Shown here: piece by piece, positions 12,775 through 24,454 of the stretch | Numbering within the stretch: position 1 is the first letter of the stretch | How the letters are laid out: every line of letters begins with the position of its first letter | Assembly: GCA_029931535.1 (NCBI GenBank) | Contig: JAQPZY010001555.1 | Span: 3,627,001-3,691,000, forward strand | Direction: 5' to 3' | Length of the DNA stretch: 64,000 nt | DNA from: Margaritifera margaritifera | Taxonomy: Eukaryota > Mollusca > Bivalvia > Unionida > Margaritiferidae | Notes under the pieces: model-generated | What the model saw: only the letters and a program-made list of their open reading frames with translations | Told to the model about the DNA's origin: nothing | The model's database searches: none | Program-made: the position numbers and the translations under genes

Positions 12775-14120
12775 ATGGATTCCATACATTTTACGGCATC
12801 TAACAGGACAGTAGAATTACAGTCAATTGTGCAACAAAATGTCACATTGATTACAGAAATAAACGTCTACTATTCCTTGGAGGAAGTAAATAATAATGTG
12901 GCACACATATTCCTTATTCCAAGTATTATTATTGGAATATGAATGGTCATTGGTGTTATAGGTAACGGTCTCGAAGTTTACATTTATACTTTAAAATTCA
13001 AATCAAACAGTCATCGTGTTTTCATTCTTGTGCCTGCGCTCGATGATTTAATCACTTGCTCAATCGGCATGTCTTTCGTCATTGTCGATTTCAGGTATTC
13101 GCTTATTTTCTACTCGGTGTCAATATGTAAGACTTTGCGGTTTGTGAACTATTGCATGTGCTCAAGTTCAATATTCATACTGACAACTATCGCCGTGAAT
13201 CGATATCGTAAGATTTGTCTCCCCTGGCGGAAGCAGATGTCGCTATATATGATACGCATGTCATGTTGTATATCTCTAGCCTTGGGGTTTGCTGTATCCT
13301 GGCCGGCTCCAGTATTATTTGATCATAGCACAACACAAACTGGTTACGGAAATTTAACTGGCGTCAGCTGTCAAACAGATGACAAATACAAGAACAAACC
13401 ATATCAAGCATATTTCAATAGTGTGCTCCTTTTCCTACTATTGTGTGTGTTTCTATTTCTAGCTACACTCTATTCTTTCATAGGGAGGCAGATTTATAAT
13501 CATGGAAAGCACGCAAGGTAGCGAATTACAGAGAATTCACGTCTAGTTCTGCGAAAGTTACAACAAATACAAATTGGTGTGAATGGAAATAATTCAATCA
13601 AGAAAGACACTAAATATTGCAATAATGCCAATTGTGTTTCATCGTCTGATAAACCTCATGTACTGAGAAAAAGAATGCTTTGAGCAGAAATATTAATTCT
13701 ATAAGTGATTCCCTTACTAAGGATTTTCCCATCTCGAACACCAACAACAAGAAGAAAAAGACCAGGCATATAACCACTAGGCGATATTCCCGAAAAATAG
13801 ACTCTCTACAGAAATGCCAGCAGAGAAGATAGTGATGCCTATTTATGACAACGTTCATGCTGTTTGTCATATTTGTTGAAGTTTTCATTAGTTACTTTAC
13901 TCATTTTATTTTTCATGTTGCAACTTGGTGAACAATGACTTTGAATCAAGCATGTCGAATGCAGATTATGTGACGTATGTTGTATTTTTGTATTCCTTTT
14001 TTTATCAACAATGTGGCGAACCCTCTCATTTATGGATTGTTTGATCCGAAATTCAGAAAAAAAATAAGGAATTTGCATAACCGTGGTCTTAAGTATCAGA
14101 AAAGAATCCAATTAAACTGA
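12775..14120 (+). pseudogene. Class A (rhodopsin-like) GPCR pseudogene, copy 1
   Basis: This is collinear with the intact copy at 24455-25786. The ATG at 12775 starts the same N-terminus. A TGA at 12940-12942 cuts TM1, and the open stretch 12943-13521 covers the rest of TM1 through TM5. A TAG at 13519-13521 ends that stretch at the start of ICL3. A deletion of about 7 bp lies near 13653, stops TAG TGA lie at 13830-13835 just before TM6, and a seven-T run near 13997 gives a +1 shift in TM7. The DRY motif is NRY here (AAT at 13198). The normal stop is lost (TGG), so the frame would run to TGA at 14118-14120. The gene is not expected to make a receptor. Confidence 0.92.
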
Positions 14121-14880
14121 CTCTGAAATGCCTGTATTAGCGATTTCATTTCTCAGAAATATATATAAGAAAATTAATTGCATAAAGAACATTTCGTAAG
14201 CCAAGAACAAAGTATTAGATGATGTTATGCATACCAAAGAATCATTTTTCTCACTTTTCCTTTGAAGGAAGAAACGGACACATTTTAAGATTTCAAGCTT
14301 ATAATGGAATTATCTAAAAGACAAACTTGTGCAAAATATGTATGATATTACCGAACTGTTATCCAGAAATTGTCATGGTTTGTTCTTTCCTGAGTTCATT
14401 AGTTAACAGTAAAACAAACGGAATTCAGTAGCTTTACATGGAAATTAAAACAAATAATTCCTGTCTATATTAATCTTGTCACGTTAGTAATAATAAACGT
14501 TTCTAACTTTTTCAATGCCAGTCTTTAGACAGGCGGATATTTGTGATATCACCCTTTTTAATAACTGTGCGTGCATTGGAAGATTTTTATCAAACATGTT
14601 AAAAACACAACTTCGATCTACTTTCAAGTCCATATATTTATCAAGCAAAACAAACTACGGCATTTCATTAGACGTCAGAAAAATTCACATTTCCCGCAAA
14701 ACACAACATGCTACACTGTTACAAAGAGACAAACTCACCAGACATGATAAACCTATGACGTAATACAGCATTCCAGTTCAAGGGCAGACCTATTGTTTCA
14801 CTGTTACAATCATGCATTTCAAAATGGCGGCCTAATGTTAATTTTCCGTTTGGGTCCATACATTTTTGACCCTGTATAAC
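14121..14880. other. 3' flank of receptor copy 1
   Basis: The 3'UTR and flank are shared with the other units up to about 14590. The (CT)n(TA)n tract seen after copies 2-4 is absent here. The following 290 bp has only the chance frame that began at 14515. Confidence 0.6.
14444..14449 (+). terminator. Variant poly(A) signal ATTAAA after receptor copy 1
   Basis: This is the position equivalent to AATAAA at 26103, 46857 and 62942 in the other copies. It is changed by one base to the weaker but common ATTAAA form. Confidence 0.4.
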
Positions 14881-15850
14881 ATTTGACTCCACCTATTACT
14901 ACTGCCATAGCAGTGGTTACTGGGCCATTGTTAGTTGCAATGTGCTAACGTTTGGCAGAACAGTGGATGGAGTCAGCAATCCATCAATTGGAAAAATGAA
15001 ATGGCCCTTTCGACCGCCATTTTGCTTCATTTCATATGCTTAAACTAAATATGGGGGGGGGGGATCCCTTGTTTGTGCTATATTGCTTTTGTCGAACCGT
15101 GGGTAATATGGGGACTTAAAAATACAGATTGACCATTCTGGATCCCTGTAATAAATTAATATTACGGATAGTACCATATGGCCCTATAGAAATGTACCAT
15201 TATGGGCCACTATGGGGCCTATGGTAATTTAAAATTATGGTTACTATGACCCTGTATGTAATCTTAACATTATTTGTCACTGTGGGATCATATGGAAATT
15301 TGACCTGCGAATGGAAAATGATGGAACGATACACACCCAATTAAAAGCGAACATATACTTTTACAGATCGACACACGTCATTACAATCGAAAACCCACTC
15401 TAACAAACAAGTATGTGTAGGAGTGAATATGATATGTTAGGTAGGATAAGTAGTACCTATTCTTCCACACCAATACACGTCCACAAAGAGAACCTCCTAC
15501 ACTTACAAGAATATAACCAAAACACATATTGACAGTCCAACACCAAGACACTTAAAACTAAATTAATTAGGACAAAGAGGAGTATGTTGTGATAGAATAA
15601 CAATAATATGTACTTATAATGCAGCACTTATTCTTACAAACCAGGTATGGGGAAAGTATATAGAACGAGAGCTAACACATACTCTTACAATCCTAGACCC
15701 ACGCTTGCAAAGTAATATTTCAAGGATCACTAACACACAAATTTACAATCCAACTCTCACGCACATACAAATCATTGTCAAGGTGTAATGAGTCTCTTAT
15801 TATAGGGCCACTAACGCACATTCCCTCGTTTATAGGATGCAAATGTCCCT
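14880..15850. repeat. Dispersed repeat A, copy 2
   Basis: This has the same content and order as 5510-6530, including a poly-G run near 15054-15063 and the CTTACAATCC/CACTAACACAC degenerate reiterations. The frame 15775-16125 partly overlaps it and is not supported as a gene. Confidence 0.7.
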
Positions 15851-18722
15851 CGTCCCTGCCTTGGTCTTGTGTGAAATCGAATCCCCAAAACTGTAACCTC
15901 CCGCATAGGCGTCGTTTGCTTTTAGTATCTTTTTTCTACAGCACATTTCCAGGACGTCGACATCGAAAAACACAAACTACGCATTCCATCAAGTTATTGC
16001 CCGGCCTATCGCGAGACTGTTATCGTTTTCTTAGGAAAACTGATATAGCAAAGTTCTGGAACAAAGAAGTATTTCGGAAAGTTCGGACACGGAAGAAGCC
16101 CAAAAGAAAAATATTTGACACGTAAATCTGGACGACCAGGGAAAGCCGAACACATACTTGGTGAAAAGGGAACGAAAATGAGCAGAACGGTCTACAAACA
16201 ATAAACGGACGACTAAGTTTTCTTATGAGATATTTAACTTTGAAGACAAAATTTAACGCAACCATTTGATCCATGTATGAAAATGAATTCAGATCCTTAG
16301 CGTCCCAAAAAGTGCCAGATTCGTTAGTATTGGTTTTCTGATCGTAAATTGAGAAAGTCAAAGTAACACAACACATGCTGTAAATTTACTTGAAAAAAAA
16401 TTGCTTTAAGAACTTTAAAAATTGTCTAATGAGGGATATATATATATATATATATGGGCGTTACTTGTTTGAAGTGTTATGTGCGAAAATGAAAATACTA
16501 ATTCAACAGTTTCATGCATCACCTATTTTACCCATTTTGCTGATTCAACATTTATTATTTGTATAGCATTAGCGATCTGCATGTGTAAGAAAATATGTGT
16601 AACACATTCTAATCATTTAAATACCACTCAGAAATGAACCTTCTTGAAGGATCACAAAGTGAGATTTTCACAATAAAATCATTGACGTATTGATTATCAT
16701 AATAACTAATAACTAAAGAAACTAGACATTATCATTTTTCAAGTATATTTTTATTCTTAAAACAGAAGACGTTTAATCAAATTGGGGAGTAGAATGGTAT
16801 GATTCTAGTTTTAGAATGTATTTTCATGAACTGGAAACTCTGGATATCTATGAAATTAATAATACCATCAATTTATAGAGCAATAGGCAAGTCGGTTAAA
16901 GACCTCACTCCAAAATGCACTTGAGAGAAAAGAAAGTTATAAGAGCAATTATAGCATAACCTTATGGCTAGTAAACCAAATTTTTAGTACCCTAAGTATT
17001 TGAAAATAAACTATTTACTGTGGAATATTTCCTCAGAAACACTCAGACTGTAGCGACTCTATAGACTGGTTGCAACAGTTTGCAGGTCAGAAACAGCAAA
17101 CTAGAAGTTAAGCCTAGGTCCAATATTGATTCATTCACTGGCAGCATGAATACAACAAACCTTTGTTTTACTTGTATTGCCACAGTTGTGAGTCGAAATA
17201 ATATCTGCTATAATTACTGGAACAAGGATTACACGTTTGAGACAATAATAAATTCAACATTGCTACTCGATCCATAGATTGGTCAGAATAAAAAATTTGA
17301 CTGTCAAACCGCGGGAATCAAACTGGCACTATCGAACCGAACATTAGCGTGAAACTGCCGTTTTCAATAAAATATAAAATGTAATTACTTCAAAAGTTTT
17401 CTTTGGCACGGAATTAGGGCATAAAAATAGTTTGATGTCATATGCGAATGATTATGTATCTTGGGCGCATGCAAAGTTACCTAGTGTAGTTTTATTATTT
17501 GTTTTTATGAGACATCGAGTAATAGCTGCATCCCGTTGTAGATGAGCGAGATACCCATATGTCATGATGTGCATGTGTACTTTAACCCTGGGTATTGCTC
17601 TTGTTATTTTTGATGTGGTTTTATTTATAGGTAGTATGTACCATATGCTAGCACAACGATTCGGAGATCTTGTCAGGCAGTATCTACTTTACAGACAGTA
17701 TGCTACAATCATAGGGATAAGCATGGATTTATTGTATGTTCTAACTAAATTCTGTTTCTAATTGTTTTCATGCGTCGAAAATGTCGCCTGAATTTACTAT
17801 TCCAATTTTTACGCTTGTTTGCATGGTTAGACTTTTTCAGTAAATTATACCGGGTTTGAGATTTGGAGTATAGTCAGTTCGCTGTTTCTATTGAAGCAGA
17901 AAGTTGATTGCAGTATGTATTTAAAGGCTTTGAGCGATAATTAAAAGTTTGTATTTCTTTTGTATTTTGATGTAGTTGATCGCCCGTATATATATGGTTA
18001 TTAGTTTAGTAATCGTAATTTAATGTAGTACACTAGCCAGTTTGGTTTACTTTTAGTTGGCAGCAGGTTGTCATAGTTGGGAGCAGGGTGCCATTGTTGG
18101 CTACAAGGCAAGATAGAAGGCGACTGGGCAACATAAGTGACAGTTGGCCTAGCGACGAGATGCGTTACTAGAGGAACGTTGCACTGGTGAGCCTTTATCA
18201 GAGAGAGCTACATAGATGTGGTGTATCGCACTTTGGTGTTAAGAAGTTAGCGGTATTCCGTCTACAAGTTACTGGAACTCCCTCCGAGGAACCGTTAAGT
18301 TCGGGAAAAAGAATGAAGCATACCCAGGATGAGTTAATCCTAAGGATTTGAATTTCGAACTGTAAACTTTGAATTTTGAACTATGCATGTTAAATTTTAA
18401 ACAATGCATGTGGTTATGTGAACCAGCCGCTCATTTTATTTAAACCATGTTCGGATTATTGTGAATACCAAGTTGCAATCGCTGTATATGACAACGTCAG
18501 CTTAATTTAACATTTATTGGTAATATCATCAGGTGATTTATTTTTTCACATTTAAGTGAGTGTTGTTTTCCAGTTTTGGTGTCAGTATCTTGTTGATGTA
18601 TATAATCCAGCGTAATTGTGTCTGAGGAGACGCTAATGCTACATGTGAAGTTGTGAACATTGTGTTCCAAGTTCGAATCTTAAAAGGGTTGGTTTTTTAC
18701 TGTATTTTTCTATCACTTTGTT

Positions 18723-18781
<59 letters not shown>

Positions 18782-18955
18782 TTCAATAATCAGTAAGCAC
18801 CAGTAATTTGTGGTGTAGGCTCCAGTACTTCATTATCATAAACATTTCATTCACAGGTATAGTGTTGTCTTCGGTGTTTTCACTTACTCCAAACCCATTC
18901 GGTTAATATCTTCGTTTTGAAGATATTGTTTTTTGAAGAAAAGTATTTTTATTTA
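15851..18955. other. AT-rich stretch, no gene recognised
   Basis: It contains short (TA)n tracts at 16437-16456 and 18727-18775 and a more GC-rich patch at about 18050-18360 of unknown origin. The frames at 17080-17277 and 17564-17761 show no recognisable motif. Confidence 0.55.
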
Positions 18956-18959
18956 TTTT

Positions 18960-20000
18960 TACCCTAATGCAATTCGCAAACTTGCCGGTTCGATTCCCAG
19001 TTAACAGACAAACTGTAACTTCTAGATTGCTTCTGAAATCTAATAACAAGTCAACAGCAATTTATATCGTCAGCCTGACATTGTCTTTTCAAGTCGTATA
19101 CATAGAATCATGCATGTCAGCGATAATCGCTGCCGATTGCTCTGCAGTGACCTGTGACTTAAAAAACTTTGAAAAGGACAGTGTAAGCGCATTCTGTCTT
19201 TTGAAATTGTCTATAGTAAAACAATTGCTTTCAGGTTGAATATAGAAATAATTCTTGGGTGCTACAGTACGACTTCCACTCTTAGACGACCTTCACTCTC
19301 TGGATAGTGGTGACTGTAGTTGTCGCGATGCACATAGATTGGTTATCTCAGCCTAGAAATATCTAGGGTGCAATTGTCCCAACGTGGTAATCATCGTGTC
19401 GAATGGCAAAGAACTGTTTTTGTCAACGTTGCTTCACTTCTGGCTTTGAGATACAGTATTTTGTGATCGTTTCATGATGACACTCGCTTAAAGTACACTA
19501 TACTATACTTTTTCTTCGATTGTAGTCTCAATCGCACCATATCTAGAGACACTACGTAAGACGGACATATCGTTTCAGTGCGACATAGACCTTTTGAAGA
19601 ATAGAGATGGAAAAGCAACAAAACATCAAATTTATGGTGAGAGATTTAATGAAAGTGATTCGACATTACTTGCCGTCTAACAGGACGTCTACGGAAACTC
19701 AAAATCGCTCTCTAGACAAAAATGAAGATGTCTGTTATATATGTTAAGACAAAGGCACTGGTTACCAGACTGTCCACAACACCAAATAAAATAATCACTG
19801 ATACCGAGAAATGTGAAATCTGGCCTAGAGTGAAGAATAACGATTAGTGTTTAATGTGTCGCATACATCGGTACTGATTTCCAGACTCTCCAGAATTCAA
19901 AAGGACTATGGGAGTAGAGTTAAACAGAGAAACGAAGAGAGAGACCAAAAACGAAAACAAAACAATGAACAATTGTGATATAATATGCTTGAACCTTTTT
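18960..20000 (+). pseudogene. Gag-like CCHC segment with leader, copy 2
   Basis: The first half (18960-19230) matches 32800-33050 and the second half matches 9150-9670. Near 19728 the plus strand encodes CYIC followed by the same TAA stop seen in copies 1 and 3. The second knuckle is degraded: its His is Tyr, a stop falls where the aromatic residue is expected, and the last Cys is Ser. This is a retroelement-derived, inactive segment. Confidence 0.5.
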
Positions 20001-20560
20001 GGTTTTTCCTATTCACCAGTATGTACCAAATGTAAGTCATGACTACACGTTTTTGATTTTTTTATTATTCCCCTCATACTCTCTCGAATCATAACTGTTT
20101 GTGTTTTAAACATGAAGAGGAAAATGGGTTTCTAACGCGCTTCCAAAATTAAGACTGAGATGATATGTATGTATGTATGTATGTATGTATTAGTATTTAA
20201 CGGGAACTCTGCACCATATTGGCTATATGGTGCCAATTGAAAGAAAAAAATACTGAAGTAAAAATTAAGTGCCGTTAAACTCTAATACATACATGCATAT
20301 CATTTCACTCTAAATTTTGGAAGAGTATTAGAAACCCATTTCCCTCTTCATGTTTGGAACGTAGTATCTTACTGGGTATTTTGTGCAATTCTTGGTTTTT
20401 ACATTTTTGGAAATTTACTTGTAATTGGTATCATTGTTGCACGCTGATCAATACATACATACATATCATCTCATTCTTATTTTGGAAGCGCGTTAGATAC
20501 CCATATCGCTCTTCGTGTTTACATTTATTTGGAAGGTTTAATCTTTCTGGAGTTTTAGTG
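20000..20560. repeat. Unit block with a short (ATGT)n run
   Basis: This non-coding block is shared with about 33890-33940 plus 36060-36140 and with 56750-57270. The (ATGT)n run at 20168-20190 is the short form of the long tract at 39620-39849. It provides the empty site for the insertion at 33941-36059: here CTCGAATCATA runs directly into ACTGTTTGTGTTTT. Confidence 0.7.
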
Positions 20561-21090
20561 TAATTCCTGTTTTTGCATTTTTTGAACTTTACTTTGAATT
20601 GACACCATATAGCCATTATTGTGTTGAGGTGCCGTTAAATGCTAATATATGCATACATATCATCAAATTCTTAACTTTAGAAGCGAGTTATCTTTCCTCT
20701 TTGGATTATAACTGTACAATAAATAATGTACGGAACAAACTTCCTATCATGTTACATTTCCTTTGTTTGAGTCAGTAAAATAGATCACATGTTGGCATGT
20801 TAAACTCAATAGAGTGTTCATGCCAAATTGAAATACCTGATTTGCCAAAATGTACATAGTACAAAGTATAACGTTTTCTGCGCTTTTAAGCATGTATTAG
20901 GATTATATTCTTTGATTTTGGTTTCCATAACCAAACATTATAGAAATAGACAGTTCATTTATCATTTACCTTTTGGGGTCTGTAATTGCTATTTGTTTGT
21001 GTCGTCCGCCTTTAAAAAGGGACACGTCAATCTCGAAAGAGCTTGGTCAGTTTCTCATATTTGCTGCACCGTGTTTTGTCATGTTTGTTT
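20561..21090. repeat. Unit flank block, unit 2
   Basis: The same block occurs at 9780-10290, 40060-40560 and 57300-57820. The frame 20828-21202 is a chance frame running into the TA repeat. Confidence 0.65.
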
Positions 21091-21093
21091 CCT

Positions 21094-21109
21094 CTCTCTC
21101 TCTCTCCCC

Positions 21110-21178
<69 letters not shown>
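21094..21178. repeat. (TC)n(TA)n composite microsatellite, unit 2
   Basis: A short TC run, the interruption CCCCG, and then about 67 bp of TA repeats. Confidence 0.97.
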
Positions 21179-21180
<2 letters not shown>

Positions 21181-21289
21181 ATTATGCAGGATATATAACT
21201 GAGGCCGGTGCATACCAGGTAGTATGCATTGAAGCGCTAAATTGAGAAATAGGTGAGAAACCGTTGAATTACCACGAGGGAAACAGAAA

Positions 21290-21990
21290 CCTATCCTCTT
21301 GTGAAAATGACAAATGAGTTAAGTCCTTTCTGTCTTTCATCTCTGGTTTCTCCAGCCGTTAGTGACGCAGCACGCGATAAATTATGTAACGTAAATGACT
21401 TACAAACAATACATGGAAGACCTGGAATTTATTTCAATTCATTTCCTCCCTCAGTTATTCGAGAATGGAACAGTATTCCTGTTTGAAACTGGTCCAAATG
21501 ACTCAGTTAGTAATTTTAAACAAAATGTTGAATAATAATATCGTACACGTTCCCAGACACTATTATTATGCCACTAGAAAAATCCAAATCGTTCACTCTC
21601 TACTTCAGATATAGCCAACAATTATTTCGAAATAATGTAGTTGATTCATCCTTATGTGGTTGTGGTCTTGCGAGTGCTGCAACTAACAAAATTTGAGATG
21701 CCACAAGCTCAAGAACTCCTATATAACCTCTTTGATATGGGAATGTGTCGTTGTCATATAAAGCTAATATTCGTATATTTTCTATTATTATCGTATTATT
21801 AGTGAAACAAGATATTCACTCAGTAGCTTTTCTCTAATATCATACTTGTGTCCACGTCCAGGGTTGGTCTTAGAGACACTATTACAATTATGCTATGCAG
21901 GTAATCGTACCGACGCTGATTTGTTCTACGAAAATGTTTTTGGAAAGATAGTGTTGACATGTGTAACTATACAGTAAATTTTACAGTCGA
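21290..21990 (+). pseudogene. LINE 3' relic, unit 2
   Basis: This is the best preserved copy of the relic. The frame 21301-21486 encodes LQTIHGRPGIYFNSF and PPSVIREWNSIPV, the typical C-terminal motif of CR1/L2-group LINE ORF2 proteins. After a frameshift, a Cys-rich remnant lies near 21650. The upstream reverse-transcriptase domain is missing, so it is 5'-truncated and dead. Confidence 0.65.
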
Positions 21991-23595
21991 CCACTATCTC
22001 CTGTAAGACTTTAGTTTTTAGAAATATAAATTAGATTATGATCACACTGATATTTCAGATGAAGAGTGATAATTGTACTTCGAATGGAGGGAAACAATGG
22101 AACCATGGAATGAAGTTAGAAAAATAATAATATCTTTCATAAAAATATATTTGTTTGTTATTCCCTTGATATTTCATTACTTTAGTTCATGTTGGTTTCC
22201 AATCATTAATCGAAAAATTGGACTCTGTTTCCGCCACTATTACCTTAATACCGAACAAACAATAAATAACGTGCACCTGAAATGTTGCTTAAGTGGACAA
22301 ATATGTACTTTTTAGTGAGTATACAAGTCAGATAAGCAGATGACGTGTTCATAATATAACAGGACAATCACTCTCGTGGTCCCAAAGGACTTTTTCTCGC
22401 CATTATTTCATTCCAAGATGTACTGTCCAATTATTTTTCAAAACATAAAAATTTGAATATATCTGATCAGATAAACTACTAATATTGTTTTCAGCAATAT
22501 GGCAGAGATGAACAAAGCACGAAACTGATTGAGAGAAATTACCTTATTTATTTTGTAAACTGAGTGGAAAAAATCATCAACCGGAATATTTATATTTCCC
22601 AAGCTTCCCTTGACCCTCGGTTATCAAATTTCCTAATGTAGAATGAATGTTCATCGCCGATCATATGGTGATAATGAATTGTTGTATAATCATCGTCTAG
22701 AACAAAGTATTAGTTGGCATTGATTGGACTACAAAGCTAACCTTTCTTCTTGAATGGATTCCTATATTATTTAAGGAACTTCAAAAATTGGGAGACAAAT
22801 ATTCCTCTTCTAGAGGTACTGCCGTTTCACTAAGGCTTTTTGGTTGCAAAAGTTCCGCACATTTATTATCAATATATTGCCAGAAAAAATTAATTTTGTT
22901 TAAACAAAGACTTATTTAAGCTCTAAAGCAGCTTTTTATTGTTTGTTTTGTTCATGTTTTACAGAGTTGTGAATTCCGTGCGGAAATGTGATTTCAGTTG
23001 ATATTTTACTAAGTTATATAATTATATCGTCTGGTGTCTTGTCTTGGGACTAAAAGATACATTTCAAAAAATGTAACTAATAGCTAGATATTCAATCGAA
23101 ATATCAGTCCTATTTTCCTTCAAGGTAGAAGATTGTATTGGAATTACATTACTTTTATCTGGTGGAAATTAAGATGGAAACGTTTTTCTTGCACGATTGA
23201 AGTTACGATGAATTATGGAAGTACTGTGAAGTTAGAAGGGTAGATACATAAATACATAAATATATCCCAACCAATATATGAACCTACATATCAACCGATC
23301 AACCGACCCACACACAGATGTACTTACTTACACCCACGGAGATTTTTTAAAAAGTGACAGAAATATAGAGCACATAGAAATATACAAGCATACACCTACC
23401 ACTTACCTACCTAGCTGTAAACCTACTTACATACACATTACATACCTACATACCACATGTGCTTAATACACGGATAGAGACAAACAGACAGACATACATA
23501 AAACAGACCTTGATATTTTGATACGTTGTATCAAGCAAAATTTAAAAAATGTTTTTTAGGTGAAGAATTACTGTTGAAGTCCAAAAAGGAACAAT
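21991..23595. repeat. AT-rich unit block before receptor copy 2
   Basis: This non-coding block is shared with units 1, 3 and 4. The frame 22073-22315 recurs only as broken frames in the other units, so it is not supported as a gene. Confidence 0.6.
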
Positions 23596-23599
23596 TTTG

Positions 23600-23900
23600 T
23601 TTTCTGATAGTGATCAAATAAGAGTCTTAATGGCTGATCTAATCTGTATAAGACTCTTAGCAATAGAATTTCCAGAGAATCGATGTTTGTGTTTTTATAC
23701 TGTACCTGTTGAATACACCTTTAGCATGATTCCAGATCTAGCGAGAATCACTAAAATCACGCCCATACATTGGATGACACGTTTATAGCAAGAGCAATAT
23801 AAACAGTGTGTATGAGAACAGCGCAAATCATTGTCTGGAGTCAAAGAGACATTTATCGACGGATATTGAGACGAGTGGTACCGAGAAAACTCTGCAGGAT
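23600..23900. promoter_or_regulatory. Conserved block upstream of receptor copy 2
   Basis: Copy of the roughly 290-bp block described at 11945. It lies about 555 bp before the only intact receptor start. Confidence 0.35.
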
Positions 23901-24354
23901 TATAGCATGGATTGGAATCGTTTAACAAGGGCTTTTTTCGGTCACTTTCTTTAGTTAAGGAGCAATATTTATCTACATTTATATCAACGGATTTTCAAAA
24001 CGCTCTGTCACAACGATTGTTTTGGTATATATGTAATTTGAAGTGGATCAGTGAAGTCACTGACTTTACCTGTCATCGACATAGGAATCACCGAGTGTAG
24101 ACATATGTGACTAATATAAAGACATAAGAGAGTTTATAACCCATCTGACATGCAACTAATGATAGTATATACCTCTTACAGTGCCTCACTGAGATGAGTT
24201 TCAGAAACTACAAGTAGATGAGGGAAAATGTTTCAGAGTGCTTTAATTTTTATTCGTTTTGGACTTTCTGATCACGTAAGGACAATATTATGATGAGTGA
24301 TGTTGCTACTAAAAGATAACAAGTTACATCCAGATAAAGACAGCTATTACAACT

Positions 24355-24452
24355 GTGAGTACATAACATTGATTTAATACATTTTCTTGACATTGTTTGG
24401 CGAAATTTAATTTTTGTCATTTGGTTTACATGAGTATCTGAATTCCTGTGAG
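24355..24452 (+). other. Possible 5'UTR intron of receptor copy 2
   Basis: ACT/GTGAGT at 24352-24360 is a near-consensus splice donor in a stretch kept in all four units. A T-rich stretch follows, with AG at 24451-24452 just before the ATG at 24455. Copies 1 and 4 have GTAAAG or GTGCGT at the donor position. This is inference from signals only. Confidence 0.3.
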
Positions 24453-24454
24453 GG

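Noticed and set aside
12943..13521. Separate short receptor gene
   Set aside because: Its start is only the first ATG after a nonsense codon. Alignment with copy 2 shows that it is the middle of a broken gene.
15775..16125. 116-codon basic frame and its 118-codon antisense partner
   Set aside because: It partly overlaps dispersed repeat A. Neither strand has a recognisable motif, and the paralogous sites do not keep the frame.
18050..18360. GC-richer patch as a possible solo LTR or tRNA-derived SINE
   Set aside because: I found no paired terminal motif, no A/B box pair with correct spacing and no second copy in the window.
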